Positions 1-12,800 of a DNA stretch of 64,000 nucleotides are shown here, in pieces. The notes under the pieces were generated by a model. The model searched no databases, was not told the DNA's origin, and saw only the letters and a list, made by a program, of their open reading frames with translations. This DNA comes from Petrosia ficiformis (taxonomy: Eukaryota; Porifera; Demospongiae; Haplosclerida; Petrosiidae): assembly GCA_947044365.1 (NCBI GenBank), contig OX345636.1:58324537-58388536 (forward strand), in the 5' to 3' direction. Each line of letters begins with the position of its first letter. The first letter of the stretch is position 1. The position numbers were made by a program, and so were the translations under genes.

Positions 1-640
1 TGTAACTATGGGTGTATGTATGTATGTATGTACGAATGTATGTATATGCGTGTGTGATGTATGCATGTGTGTATATATGTATGCTTGTCTGTATGTTTGT
101 ATGTATGTATATATGTATGTATGTATAATATTTATGTGTGTATGAATGTATGTATGTTTGAATGTAGGTATTTATATATTATGTATGTATTTACGTATTG
201 ATGTATTTATTTATTTACAAGTATATACATATGTATGTTTATATGTATGTTAATATTTATGGATACATGTGTATTTGAGTGCATGTATGTGTATGTTTAT
301 ATATAATTATGTTTATGTGTTACTTAATTATATGAATGTATGTATATTACTTATACTTGTCTCTATTTATATACTTACTATAGTTCAGTAGAAATATATG
401 AATATCCTCTCAGTATTTCTATTTATATTATTGTATTTTTAATATCAATTATAGGTTGTTAAGTTAATTATCATTAAGTACTGTAACCTAATAAGTCTTC
501 ACAACACATACATGTATATTGTGTAATATACATGTACTTGGGAAGTTCATTATTATAATACATGTAACTGAATCAAGATAATTATATTGTAAATAATATT
601 GTATATTTATATATACAATTATAATATACATTATTATTAT
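1..640. repeat. TATG/TGTA simple-repeat tract upstream of gene 1 coiled-coil exon
   Basis: About the first 350 bases are degenerate repeats of TATG/TGTA; the rest up to 648 is AT-rich intron-like sequence. The same kind of tract precedes the equivalent coiled-coil exon in gene 4 (34330-34960) and gene 5 (56900-59340). Gene 1 therefore probably had a Kelch half to the left of the window, with this tract in the joining intron. I see no gene here. Confidence 0.7.
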
Positions 641-648
641 TACCATAG

Positions 649-3600
649 TACATGTAGTGTATAATGATGATGAGTGGATGTTGACACGTATTTGGAATAG
701 TGAACAAAACTGGTTTAAAACAGAAGAAGTGATAATACGTGAGAAAGAAGAGAAATGGAGTATTGATATGAGAGAGAAAGATATAGAACTTACTTTATTA
801 AAATCTAGTGAATCATCTCTTAAATTCAGAGTAGCCATGTTGAAAAAACGTGAGATAATATCATCACTTAATAATAATTTATCATGTGATTTTTAGAGTT
901 AGAAGAATCTCAAAATTTATTACAAATACAAAAGACAATATCATTAGCTAATTCACAAGAACTGGAAGACTCGAAGTAACGAATTGTTCTTTTGAAAAAG
1001 ACACTTATGCACACATCTACCATTTCATGAGGTTTATATTAATACACATATTATATATATTGAATATGTGTTGAATATTATATGTTTTCATTAGATGAGG
1101 AAACAACAGAAGATTATCAGAAACCTCAAGAAACAGAACTAGTGGAAGAGAAACAGTCAAAACCTGTAGATGAGGATAAATCAGTGATTAGTGATAAAAC
1201 ACTAATAGCACTGGAAGGTTAGTTAAGTATTCATAATATTATACATTATGATTAATAATTATATTATTACAACAGAGAATGAGTCACTACAACACAGAAG
1301 ATAGTTATTAGTAAGAATGAACAAGTAGAGGAACTACAGAGTATGTAGGAAATGAAGGCAAAGAGGATGAAAGAGTTCGAGACAATACAAGAACGTAAAT
1401 CATGAGTTATTTTGTAGTTAGCATAACTTCATAATGTGTTTTATTTTATAGATGCTGATGAACTACAGAGTATGTTAGAAATTAAGGAGGAAAGAATAAA
1501 AGTGTTACAGTCACAGATAGAAGATAAGAAGAAAATACTATTGGAACTGAGGTAAGTGTACTATTAATAGATACTCTTATTATAATGACATTCCCTATGT
1601 GATGTGAGTCTGTATGTATAGGATATAGCCCTGGTTCGAGGCAGTTAATGACATAGAACACACGCAAGATAATTGGCCGAGGGAGTAGCCCGAGACAATT
1701 ATTTCATGGGTTTTGTAAGGCTATAACTGCCTCCAAACAAGGCCATATGTATTTTATACCATGGTAACACAAAAGTATGCAATTGAATCACATTTGATAT
1801 CACTGTTGTCCTGTAGAAATCATAGTACTATCCCAATTAATGTTTACTGTAAAAACTGATTTAGTGGTTAGACACTAAACCTCTTCTAAAACCTGTTGAA
1901 TTAGAGATACAGTATTTTGTATCTCTTACCAGAGAAGATCAGGCTCAATATCCCAGCTTTATGATATCCAATAAGACAGATGCTGCTCGATGTCACAATT
2001 TCGATTTGTTGGACGGGGGTGAATTCTATCCAGGTAAAAGATATGGGAAGATTATACAGATTCACTTTGTAAGACTGGTATTGGTAAGAAGAAGAGTCTA
2101 TCTCCTGATAGTAGATCTGAGACAAAAATAACTACTGAGGGTAATAATGATAATAATTGTATTCATATCTAATTATATCATTTATTAATATAGAAACCAT
2201 ATCTCAAGAGACCAGTATATCATTACCTGTTAAAAGATCTGATGATAGTTCAGAAGTACCTAAGAGAGAGAAAGAGAGAGAAACTAAATGAATATTTCAT
2301 TTGATGATGAGATTATAATAAAGATATCATTAGTGAATCACTAACTCATGATTATACATTATCAATACTCATCAATTATCTAGTTATATGTATATGTCAC
2401 CATATTGTTGTATAGAATAATATATAATACATAAACATAATTAGTATAAAATAGTACAGGTTATTGATTATATAGTACAGTAAGGATTATTTCTCATATT
2501 TTCAAACCTTCATTACAATTCTCCGTTATATCTCTATATAGCATCTCTGGTACTTGTAATGACTACACAAGATACTAGTACATCTTCAATACAAGGTATA
2601 TTTAGTGTTTACACATGTAATGAATATTTACTATGTATTCAATTGATTATTAGGTGGAACACATGAAGACACGGAAGAGTTGAAGATATTCAAGATTCCG
2701 TTAATGGGTCCACAACCTCGACACAAGGTATAATGTAGCTTATTTATGCTACATAATTATGTAATTACTGTTTCTATAGTTTGTACTCAACAAGTTATTA
2801 TTCCTTGTCCTAGTGATAGATACACTGGACAGGTATATTATGAAAGAATTGGATATAGCAGATGGCTAATGAAATTCATAGTTGTTAGAGATATTGATGC
2901 CTTTATTATGGTGAGAACATCTATAATCAGTAATTATTATATTATTGTAATAATTATACTATAATAGTATATATCATTTGAAAATCTGAATGCTGAAAGA
3001 GATGAAACGATTACATTTTCATTCTTGGATCCACTTTATGGCTAATAAAGAATGGATGATAATACCACATAAAGAACCTTTTAGGGTAAGAATTGATGAT
3101 GTACATGTACATGTATGTACATGTGTATTTTATATACTGGTGATACAGATATTTGGATCCAGTGGGCTTAACCCAAGGAATCCAAGTAGGTCCAATCCAT
3201 GCATAACTTGTTTCAAACATATTCATAATCAAATACATGTAGTTGATGCGTCATGTGTATATGAATTTCTCTTGTTTCTACTAAGGAACCAGACATTATT
3301 ATACTACATTACATTAGCATCCCTCATTATAATTATAAACATCAAAAGGAATTATTCATGCAATAGTTTAAATATCACATTCTATTAACTGTTTCCTCCT
3401 ATGTGTAGATATCAAAGAGTGATGTAGATTTGTTTGGTAGTCAAGAACGTCTCATTCATCCATTTGGTTTAGTAACACTATTGGCTCAATCAACATCTGG
3501 TACTGCTATTGCATTACGATATTCAGTTCCTATTGAAGGTGTGAAATGTAAGACTAAACTATTATGCATCACTTGTCTACTTGAGACAACAGATATTAAT

Positions 3601-3725
3601 ACTAGAGGTATTATAATTATGATGTAGTACATATTACAAGTCATTATGTTATTTATACACTTCAGAATCTACTAGTGATCAATCACAGGATAAAGATACA
3701 TCAACTATTAATATATCTCATACAG
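649..3725 (+). pseudogene. gene 1: decayed Kelch-family copy (coiled coil, ZU5, UPA exons)
   Basis: This is a paralogue of the intact gene 4, recognised exon by exon. Exon-like blocks are 649-849 (WNSEQNW..., coiled coil), 897-1030, 1095-1217, 1276-1394, 1452-1551, the 3' part of ZU5 at about 1879-2130, UPA blocks 2780-2910, 2968-3086 and 3409-3607, and a serine/threonine linker 3666-3725. It is broken in several places. There are in-frame stops at 977-979 and 1028-1030. A 5-base insertion in the 1276 block shifts the frame. The first half of ZU5 is missing. One T is lost in the codons that read HFC in gene 4, shifting the frame there. An early stop at 3043-3045 and a deletion disrupt the second UPA exon. 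Splice sites are mostly still recognisable, so the decay is probably recent. Any Kelch half would lie left of the window. Confidence 0.75.
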
Positions 3726-3815
3726 GTTAGGAATTATAAATACGTTTTATTAATAGAATGAAAATTAATTTTTCTTCATGTCATAGCAATATATATAGTA
3801 CATGAATATTTTATT

Positions 3816-4118
3816 ATGTGCGTTATTATAATTATATGGTCACATATAATTATACAGTTAACTAATATTAGTCATGTTATAAAATGTATTGAACTAGTAA
3901 TGGAGAAGAATCATGCTAAACTATGTAGATTATTTAAAGGTTCATTGAAAACTCTTGCTGATGAATTATTAGAAGCTGGTATTATACCTCGTCATGTCCA
4001 GACAAATCCTACAGATGATATGATTATTAACTGTTTCTTATCTGGTTTTGTATTCAAAGATGATCTAGAACAGATTGAAGAATATTGTGTGAAATTCTTC
4101 AATGCTAATATTATATAA
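3816..4118 (+). CDS. death-fold (CARD-like) terminal exon of gene 1
   Basis: The open frame contains a helical block beginning MEKNHAKLCRLFKGSLK and ending EEYCVKFFNANII before a TAA at 4116-4118. Its hydrophobic pattern (helix, about 20 residues, a GIIP turn, helix, FLSGF, then a final amphipathic helix) resembles the CARD-like end of gene 4 (40266-40585), and it follows the same Ser/Thr linker exon as there. A likely acceptor is at 3857 (exon 3858). The phase-1 end of the linker exon does not fit that acceptor but does fit one at about 3798, so the join is uncertain. It could instead be a first exon, starting at the internal Met, belonging to the Kelch gene that follows. Function: homotypic death-fold contacts, inferred. 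Confidence 0.5.
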   Translation: MCVIIIIWSHIIIQLTNISHVIKCIELVMEKNHAKLCRLFKGSLKTLADELLEAGIIPRHVQTNPTDDMIINCFLSGFVFKDDLEQIEEYCVKFFNANII

Positions 4119-4173
4119 CATGTATTTGTTAAATAATTATGTGTGTTACGTTATTATAATCATGTATTACCAG

Positions 4174-7100
4174 GTGAATATCAGTTGAGATGGAGGACTG
4201 AACACTCCACTGTAGTCATTAATAATACTCTATATTGCTGGGGAGGAGGTCAGAAGGACCTTCCTGAAGTACATGACAATGAAGAAAAGAGGAAAGTGAT
4301 AGCTTCTATTAATTTATTCCATTTACCAACTTTCACGTGGGAAAAGAAGTCTACTACAGGTATGCCACCTGTAGGAGTGAGGAGCTATGCTTGTACTAAA
4401 ATGGACAATAACATCTTCTACTATGGTGGATGTTGCAAACCTAGTGATTGTTTTCATAATAACTTGTATGAACTCAACTCTCTTAATAACAACTGGAGAG
4501 AGGTGGTTAACAGTACTCCTGATAATGTACCAATGAAAAAGATCTCCTGTGGAATGATATCATTGAAAATCAATGGAAAATATAATTTATTAGTTTTAGG
4601 AGGATATGGACCAGTACCAGTCACTCTACACTCTCATTTCCAGTATATTCCTAATCCTAACCACCCAAATTGCTGCATCACAAATGAAGCACACATGATG
4701 TGTGTTACTACATCACCAGGTATTACATGACTCACATTATGTATTACATCATCATAATGATATTATGTATTTTCTTCAGGTCAATGGATAGTACCTGTCA
4801 TAACAGGTACTCGTCCACCACCATGTTCGGGATTTACTATGCATACACTTCATAATAATGAAGGTGTAATATTTGGAGGGGATACTATTGGTGAGACTGG
4901 TTTTCATCTTGTTAATGATCTATATATATTCAGCTGTACACACTATACAATAGTGAGTTAATAATTGTTAAGTGTATACTATTAATAATATATAAATATT
5001 ATATAATTATATTAATATTTGTGTATTATGACTGTTCCAGTCTGGGCACATAATTACACAAGAGATAGAAAGGGAATGGTTTTGCTTATAGAAGTATTGT
5101 AAAGATAATTTAATATTTATAGTTAATTAAGGAGGTGTGGTTTACAAGTGTATACATTATTTACGCAATTCACACTAACAAGTAGTAGGTGTCGTACACT
5201 AGTATCATATTGATAGTAATACTTCTACATTACTCAATACCAGTAATTTTAATACTCGGTACGCTCATTTATATAACCATAGTTACATGTTCCTAAGTTA
5301 TAATTATTATCATGTCTGAACATAACCAATATATATCATAGTCATACATTTCTTCATGATGTGGAAATTTGCAGTATATTTGTGTTTTCATGTTAATATA
5401 ATCACGATGTTTACTCATAAAAGAGTACATGTTGTGTTTATTAGTAAATAATACCCAAAAATTTATATGAATAATTAATCCACTTGTAAACCACACCCCT
5501 TGGCCTTGTTCATGCAATTATCAACTTTATCTAATTACTGATTGCTTATTATAATAACGAGAGCCGTCGGGACGGGACCCTCGCCTACGTGGCAAGGTAA
5601 TACAAACTATAATTTCGAAATATAATATGCCAAAAGATTATAATTATCATTGCTCGTTTGTATGGTCATATAATAATGAGAATGTTTACTTCAGATTGTT
5701 TAGTTTGTGTATAAAACATATTAAGTTATAAAACCGTACTGGCATGTTAGTTTTTATAATAATATTATAATAGATATAGATATATATATATATATATATA
5801 TATAAATAATTATATATATATATTATATTTATATGTAAATTATATAAACTAACATGTCACTACTTATTACGATTATACTAGTCTCTTCCTTGTCTATACT
5901 ATAAGTCTTACATTTTAGTCTCTGTATTATCTGAAAGAAGAAAGAAAGATCCTCAATTCGTCTTGTGAAATATTCCACAAAGACAGCATAGACAGGTCCT
6001 CAAAACTGCTCTTACTGCTGACGTTCGAGTAACGTGCACAGCACATGACTTTGAAAAATTGAAATAGGCGGAGTTTGAAAGTAATGGAGAATGCTTGGAG
6101 CCAGTACTCGATGTTGTAGCAACCACTACCCAAATTCTGTTTGCTTTTATGTAGTGCTTTGCTAGCGATAGTCATGATACAGGAGTAGTTATGTTTTGAT
6201 GTGTTCAGATGCCTCCACGAGTCTTCTCAAGTCTGGAAACAGTAACCGTGAGTTATAAACATTGTGATAACTTTATAACCGAAAGGTTTAAGAAGAATTC
6301 CTACGTTATTTTTTTTCCTTGTATAATTTGAAGTCTACCAGTACCCCTTTTGAAATGTCAATGTTTTTATTTTTCCATAAAAATTGCTAACACACACACA
6401 CACACACACACAGACACACAGACACACAGACAAAACGATTACCGTACCCTTCCGCCTACGCTACGCGGCGAGGGTAATTATGTATTCATATTAACACATT
6501 GATGTATATTTCTATTACTAATACTATAGGATTTTCAGAAAGTAGTCAAAACTGCAGTGAACTGGCCTAGGAAGAGGACTGGACATGCCAGTACTGTCAT
6601 CAATACCATATCAAATAAAGTAGTGACTTCTCATTTAATAATATCAGGTGGATTGGATGAACATCTTCGAACAGTAAACGACTTTTGGATAATTCAATTA
6701 TCCAGCTTCATCTGTTATAAGGTAATGTACATCACATGACACATAATGTAATACTTTGTTATCTTGTATATTAATTTACATTGGTATCAGTTTTGTTATC
6801 ATCAAATATTAATATTTAAAATACTGGTATATCACAAATATGAGTTAAAAGTGTTATCATTACATTTATAATATATTATATTAAGTGAAACATACTCTTT
6901 CTTGTACTAATCAGAGAGTACGGTAGTACTCTCTATGTAGGGATGGCACGGAAAAAAAATGGCCGCCCATGCATTTCAATTGCAAGTGATGAGCTGAAAT
7001 CTCTGGTAATATATACACATAAGTTTCTATACACACATGCCTGTTTATATCTAGTGTTTTTATGACTACCAATACCTTCTAGATGGCCGAAGATTATTGT

Positions 7101-8090
7101 TAAGGTAGAGAACCGGCGAGTGGCAAAACTGGCAAAATCTTCATCATATTAATATTATTTTCCAGACAAATCATTTTTTTGTTTGTTGACCTATCACGAT
7201 GATTCTAGCACCATTCCCGTCGTATTTATAGTAAAATTCTGGTCGTAAAGTATCGAGATGATATCTTCAGATACTATGAAAGAAGACAGTCTCAACGACT
7301 ACAAAGATTTGATCTGAAATTGGACGCCATTTTCCTAAGTGGAATTTAATTACGCATGCGCATTCGTATACTCTTAACATGGAAGCTGAAAAGGTGGAAG
7401 TGTTTGGCATTGTAATAACATTTGTGAGTTTGTGAGCAAATACTAATAATGAATATAATAATTATTAATATTAAAGCAATTGTATAATAATATTGTATAC
7501 TATGATAAGCATTGGAATACTGAATGGTTGACACAGTGACTGACACTACTTCTTGTAGGACTGCAGACAGTGATGTAAGTGAATAGAGAATATACATCAT
7601 CTGTAAGTGAAAGAGAATGATAATCAATACATAAACAAAAGACTGACCTTCATTGATGAACAAATTTTAATGCATTTTTGATTGCATGATTTCATAATGA
7701 TATATAGTATTTCTGCAATCTACAAAAAAACATTCACATCGTTTAGAAAAAAATCAATGAACACAAGAATAATAAAAAACATTAAAAATTAAACAAACCA
7801 CTTCCATATAACCCTACATAATTACAGCTCTTTGTACAGAGGTGTAAGCACTTATGTAGGGTTATATGGAAGTGGTTTGTTTAATTTTGGGTCCTAAGTT
7901 AGCTTCCCAACCTTGTTTGCTTACTTTTTGGGTTTTGACATCCCTACATCTTCTTTCATTTTTATTGAAAATGTTTTTTATTATTCTTGTATAATACAAG
8001 AATGTGTTCCTCATTTATAACATGTAATCAAAATTATTGTTTATATATTCATCTCTTTAGATTAATCTACCTGAATCTGTTATTACAAGG
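4174..8090 (+). CDS. gene 2: Kelch-repeat half of a paralogue, interrupted by a mariner-type element
   Basis: Exons matching gene 4 are 4174-4719 (GEYQLRWR start, blades with LYCWGGG, FYYGGCC, LLVLGGYG), 4780-4952 (GVIFGG), 6530-6721 (LIISGGLD) and 8061-8090 (INLPESVITR). The first exon ends in phase 1, the next two in phase 0, as in gene 4. The last exon is cut at codon 10 by a TIR element at 8093-9801. The coiled coil, ZU5, UPA and CARD parts are absent beyond it, because the next gene lies on the other strand. The 5' end is unclear: the intron upstream of 4174 is similar to the one before gene 4 exon 1 for about 60 bases and then meets the gene 1 stop codon. Reading frames are open up to the break. 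It is probably non-functional as a full receptor, though a short Kelch protein is possible. Confidence 0.7.
5551..6480. mobile_element. non-autonomous repeat in the gene 2 intron, second copy at 52065-52440
   Basis: The right end (6250-6480), with a CA microsatellite and the motif GATTACCGTACCCTTCCGCC, recurs in reverse orientation at 52065-52290. The part around 6100-6190 recurs in reverse at 52340-52430. The left edge carries a related GC-rich segment (about 5561-5605). No transposase frame survives. The family is not identified. The rest of the 4953-6529 intron, including an AT tract near 5780-5830, shows nothing else. Confidence 0.5.
6722..8060 (+). other. gene 2 intron, mostly repeat-derived
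   Basis: This intron separates the fourth and fifth gene 4-equivalent exons. It contains a nested hairpin at 7760-7990 and an unidentified G/C-richer segment at 6930-7390. I see no supported coding exon in it. Confidence 0.5.
7760..7990. mobile_element. nested hairpin MITE
   Basis: An inner inverted repeat (about 7791-7822 against 7853-7884, starting TAAACAAACCACTTCC) surrounds a short loop. An outer pair, ACAAGAATAATAAAAAACAT against its complement, lies at about 7760-7780 and 7971-7990. There is no coding capacity. Such long perfect stems are typical of foldback or MITE sequences. Confidence 0.6.
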
Positions 8091-8092
8091 TA

Positions 8093-9801
8093 CAGTACGT
8101 CTCAATAAAAAGTTAACGTTCCGTTGTACAAAACAGATCGTTCTACGATACGCAGTCAATCGTTGTGTTACCGTAAGGCACCATCGTTGTTTTTCCGTTG
8201 CTACGTCGGTACTACGCCGTTGCTATGTGCGTCCGTATCTACAATTGTATTGGTCACGTGAGACAGCTTCATTCAGGTTATTTATTACTTGTTGATTCGA
8301 TGTAGAAGTTTTCTTGGCTGGACTTTCAGAGGAAGCGCTTACTGCCAACTTATTCGTGATGTAAACAAGCTGAAGAGATACGAATGGGCTGTGCAGTACA
8401 AGGATGACGAATTTTACAACGTTGTATTTACCGACGAGTATACAGTTCAACTAGAAGCCCATCGACGATTTTGTTGCAGGAAAAAATTAGAGACTCCTCG
8501 TCCTAAACCAAGGTATATTGTTTAAATTTATATATATATATATATATATAATATATGTATTAGTATGATGGTGACATTATCCCTTTCATGTGGTGAGGTC
8601 TATATATTATATAACATATATAGCCCATAATGAAGTTGACCAAAAAGCTCCTAATTGTATATAGAGGTCTATATTTTAAGAAAATATAGACCACTCTGTC
8701 TACATTGTGCATGAGATGACAGCACCTACTGTCTTGACATGTGGGCCATAATAAAACATTTGTTATATAAAAATATTATAACATAATGTTGGTCCTCCTT
8801 ACTTCACAAAAAAAGAGCTTTTGTCAAAGCTAAGTCACTCTGTTCAGCTTTTTTAAAAGCTACCAAATACACAAAAGATTTCACTAATCATGAATATTAT
8901 CTTGCATATTTTTTTATGCAGGACTTACTTGAGACATCTATAGTTCAAATGATGATAATAATACAATACTTTCAGTTGTATGTAGTTTCTTGCTACTGTT
9001 AGTGATTATATATCCATGGTTACCAAACATTTATAATGTTATTTCAATTAGTTATTATTGAAATTTTATTTCCATGGTTATCAAACATTTATATTTCCAT
9101 GATTACCAAACATTTAGTATTGAACATGATTACCAAACTTCCATCACATTTAACATTTTATTACCAACAACTTTAATTTAATGATTTTCAAATTAAGTGA
9201 TTTTTTAAGTGATTTTCTAATTCCAATGATAACTTTGTAATTCCAATGATACAACTCAGGTAATTTTCTAAGTCAGTGGATACAACAAGTCTGCTCAGTA
9301 GATTATTTTCTCTTTGACTACAGACCACAATCTTCCCATCATACATCTTCCTTCTTTCCTTTATCTTACTGTCCTTTCACCAAACTTTCTTTAGGAGAAA
9401 CAACATTGCTAGATAGGGCATCTTCATCTGGCCAATATATATATATATTAAAAACATGATACAGCTATTAAAGAATGATTGATTAAAATCACAATAGTAA
9501 CATTTTAACATCTTACCTGACACTTTAAGTGCTGTTCTCAAAGACATTGTACTCCACAACGACGTTCCAACGGGAGAAAAAACAACCAAACCAAACTTAC
9601 AACGACAATACTACGATTGGTTGCACGTGGAGTCCATGTCAACGTGCACGTGACATCCTACCGTATAAACGATCCATCGTTTTCCAAAACAAGTAATTGG
9701 AAACCCTGCAGTACGCGTTTTAGCCTGAAAACACTGTACTTCACATCGTTGTACGCTTCGTTTTGTACAACGCAACGTTAACTTTTTATTGAGACATACT
9801 G
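8093..9801 (+). mobile_element. Tc1/mariner-type DNA transposon, decayed
   Basis: The ends are long inverted repeats starting CAGTRYGTCTCAATAAAAAG and continuing through GTTAACGTT.CGTTGTACAAA. They are flanked by TA on both sides (8091-8092 and 9802-9803), the standard Tc1/mariner target. The inside keeps a piece of DDE transposase (8289-8525) followed by a TA microsatellite, tandem short repeats near 9010-9130 and unrelated sequence. It therefore cannot encode a whole enzyme. It sits exactly between the cut ends of gene 2 (+) and gene 3 (-). Confidence 0.8.
8289..8525 (+). pseudogene. Tc1-like transposase fragment
   Basis: The frame reads ...GWTFRGSAYCQLIRDVNKLK, then VVFTDEYTVQLE, then RRFCCRKK and PRPKPR. 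VxFTDE followed by a basic stretch is the second catalytic aspartate region of Tc1-type DDE transposases. The N-terminal helix-turn-helix domains and the final D/E are missing. The frame ends where a TA microsatellite starts. Confidence 0.75.
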
Positions 9802-9848
9802 TATAATAATTATATAACAGACATATATTGATTTCAATTATAAGTTAC

Positions 9849-12800
9849 CTTGTCTTGTAGCCATTTCCCTATAGGCTTGTGTTTGATCTTTTAAAAATCC
9901 CACTTCTAAATATCATATCAAATACTAAAATCACATGAATTAATTATCTGACCTTTCTCTAGTGTATCTGATTTATCTATTAATGACACCTCTCTTGTCT
10001 TTAGGTGTGTAATTTCATCACTCTTCTCTCTCATCTCAACAGATAGTTTTAATAATTCTGATTCCTTCTCAAATATCTTCTTTTCCAGAATTCTCTGTGG
10101 CTCCTGATACAATTAACATAATAATTTATTAACACAATATTGATCAGTGATTTACTAACTAGTTGTTGTGGTGTAGTGAATGGTGATTTGATAGAATCAA
10201 TCAAATCAGTCACAAGTGTTCCCTCCTGCAGTCTATCATCAACAATATGATGTATTAAACTTTTCTGAATCTCATTCTTGTTATTCATTAGTTGTTTATT
10301 ATTCCAAACATGTTTCATTATCCACTCTTCATTAATATATTCTGTATAATTATAAATATATCAAAGTTAACAGAAACATCAATGAGCCGACAGGGCGTAT
10401 ATATGGCATATATCCCCAACAAGGCAGTTATACAGCTGCAGGGAAGTTATACAACCACATCAAAGTTCGTTCACGAGTACAGCAGTATGCTAATAACTGT
10501 TGTATATAGCAGAGAAGCAGTATATATATTATGCAGGAATCTTTACAAGTAAGTATTATAAGTTGTTGAGTTTCAGACATGAGGAAGTCATCATTTAGAA
10601 CCTTGAAGGAGTACTTCAGTGATCAGTTCATCAAAGATCTGTGTACTTAGACTGCATGCAATGCAATCAGGCTTACACTTACTTCTTCAGGCCCCAACTT
10701 TCTAGTACACATGCAGAAAGTTAGAGACACTAGTGCCATCAGCAATGATTGATACACTGTCATTACAAAACAATTATAGCGATACATTTTTCTCAATTAT
10801 ATCTTATTCTAATTGTACATCAGAAATTAACTTCTGATGGAATTGCATTGAACATCTTACTGAAAGACCATAACCTTCACAAATAATTAACAAGGCTATT
10901 GGCATGCTATCTACATCTGCAAATCTTGCCGTGCTCAATGTGATTCGTCTTTCTTTCCAAGTTCCAATGGACAGATTCCTCCCAAATTACATTTTGGTTT
11001 TCATATACCCTTCCGATCTAAATGATTTTTCCTTCTTTTACTGAAGTAAAATTATAACTACATTAACAGGTGCTGTTTTGATTGGTGAGAGTACAGATCT
11101 GATAATTATAATAATGCATACTCTATATCCTAACACTAACTTATGATAAGGTTATAGCTATATTTCAAATGGTGTGAAATGATGATACTAATTTGAATTA
11201 ATTACTTTTAAGAATACTCCATTATATTCTTGATTCCAATGAATAGGATATTATAAAACATGACAATTATGTTCATTATCATACCTAGTTCCATTATAAC
11301 GTTGATATTTGAACCAGTGATTTGAATACCATGTGAGTTAGTTGAATCAAATTCTTTGTTGCCTCCTGTCACTGTAATCCATACACAATATTTGGATTTG
11401 TAGTAAGTTGATAAGGAATGGTTAAATCTCTTAGAGACAGAATCTGGAACATTGATCTGAAGAGATGAATCAGGTTAATTATTTCAACTGAGCAACACAA
11501 CTACACAGTATTTAACTCCCTCATGTAGGGATGACATATAAAAAGTAAATATAAGGTAGGGATGATAGTAGATGATGCCGCCACAAACATAATAACAATA
11601 GTTTTCAGTATTCCATTAACCCTTAGAGGACTGAGCTTGTTTTTTAAACAATCTTCCCATTTCAAGCACTGGCGTCTCTGCTGCATATATTTTTGCCACT
11701 GTTCAATTTCTCTACCTCAAACATGGCTCCTTTTCTAACATGGAGTACTATTTCTAACGACTTGCTCACCAGGACTCAAAGGTCCCCTAATGCTTTGTAG
11801 GACTAATTGAAATGCAGTGTTCTCCATCTTTTGACTGCAACGGGGGCATGTTGGTACCAGCTACACCTACAATATTGAGTTTTACAGCAATGGAAATGTG
11901 TCAGGTACCCACTAGATTGTGTGTGCAGAGTCACTGAATTCCCAAATTACGGGGGGGGTGAGGTGGCTGTGCCTTCTTCGAACCCTCATTAATGGGCATG
12001 GTGTCCTGTGACAACCCCAATTAAAATACTCGATATTTAGTGCAAAGGGCTGCCAAAAAACATTTTTAGCCATTCCGCCCATGCAAGTTTGGGTTTCAGT
12101 GACCCCAGTCCATGCAATCTGGTGTGTAGCTGTGGCATTTCCCTTGCTGCAAAACCCGAAATCATGAGCGTAGCGGGTTGCAACATGCAGTAGGGTCATT
12201 TTGTTTCCCCCAGTTCCAGTCAAAAGAGTGAGAGCACTGCATTTGATTTAATCCTACGAAGCGCTTGGGGACTTTCGAGTCCCTGTAAGCAAGTTGGTAG
12301 AAGTAGTACTGCATGTCGGAAAAGGAGCCAAGTTTGGGGTAGAGAAAGTAAACGGTGGCCAAAATATATAGCAGAATTGTTGGTGTTGGAAATGGGAAGA
12401 ATTTTGAAATAAAAGCTCAGTCCTCTAAGGGTTTAAAGGTAAGGAGAATAGATAATGAAAACAATAACAGTTTAGGCATGATAAAGTCAGCCATGATTAC
12501 TGAATGATGGACACCACAAAGCAGTCATAGGGATATTTTTTTTCTATATATCTTGTTTGTTTGCTAGCTCGGTAGCCCATTCATTCACCTACTCATTGCT
12601 TATATCAGTAACTTATTCTAGCGGAGTAGTAGGGACAATGGTACAAAATATGTTAGAATGCACATGTAGGGGTAGAGTACAGAGGAAATGTTCATTTATT
12701 CCAGAAATTTAACTATAAGTTTAAAAATTAATCCTAGCATCTTTAATTAATGTATTACATCATTGAAATATTTCATGTGATGTAGGTATACGTTACCTGA

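Noticed and set aside
1600..1880. Segment between gene 1 coiled coil and ZU5 as a gene
   Set aside because: Only short frames; it looks like an insertion or deletion scar that removed the first half of ZU5.
3858..4118. CARD-like exon as the N-terminus of gene 2
   Set aside because: Possible, but gene 4 has its CARD-like exon at the C-terminus after the same linker, and no donor of the right phase leads to exon 4174.
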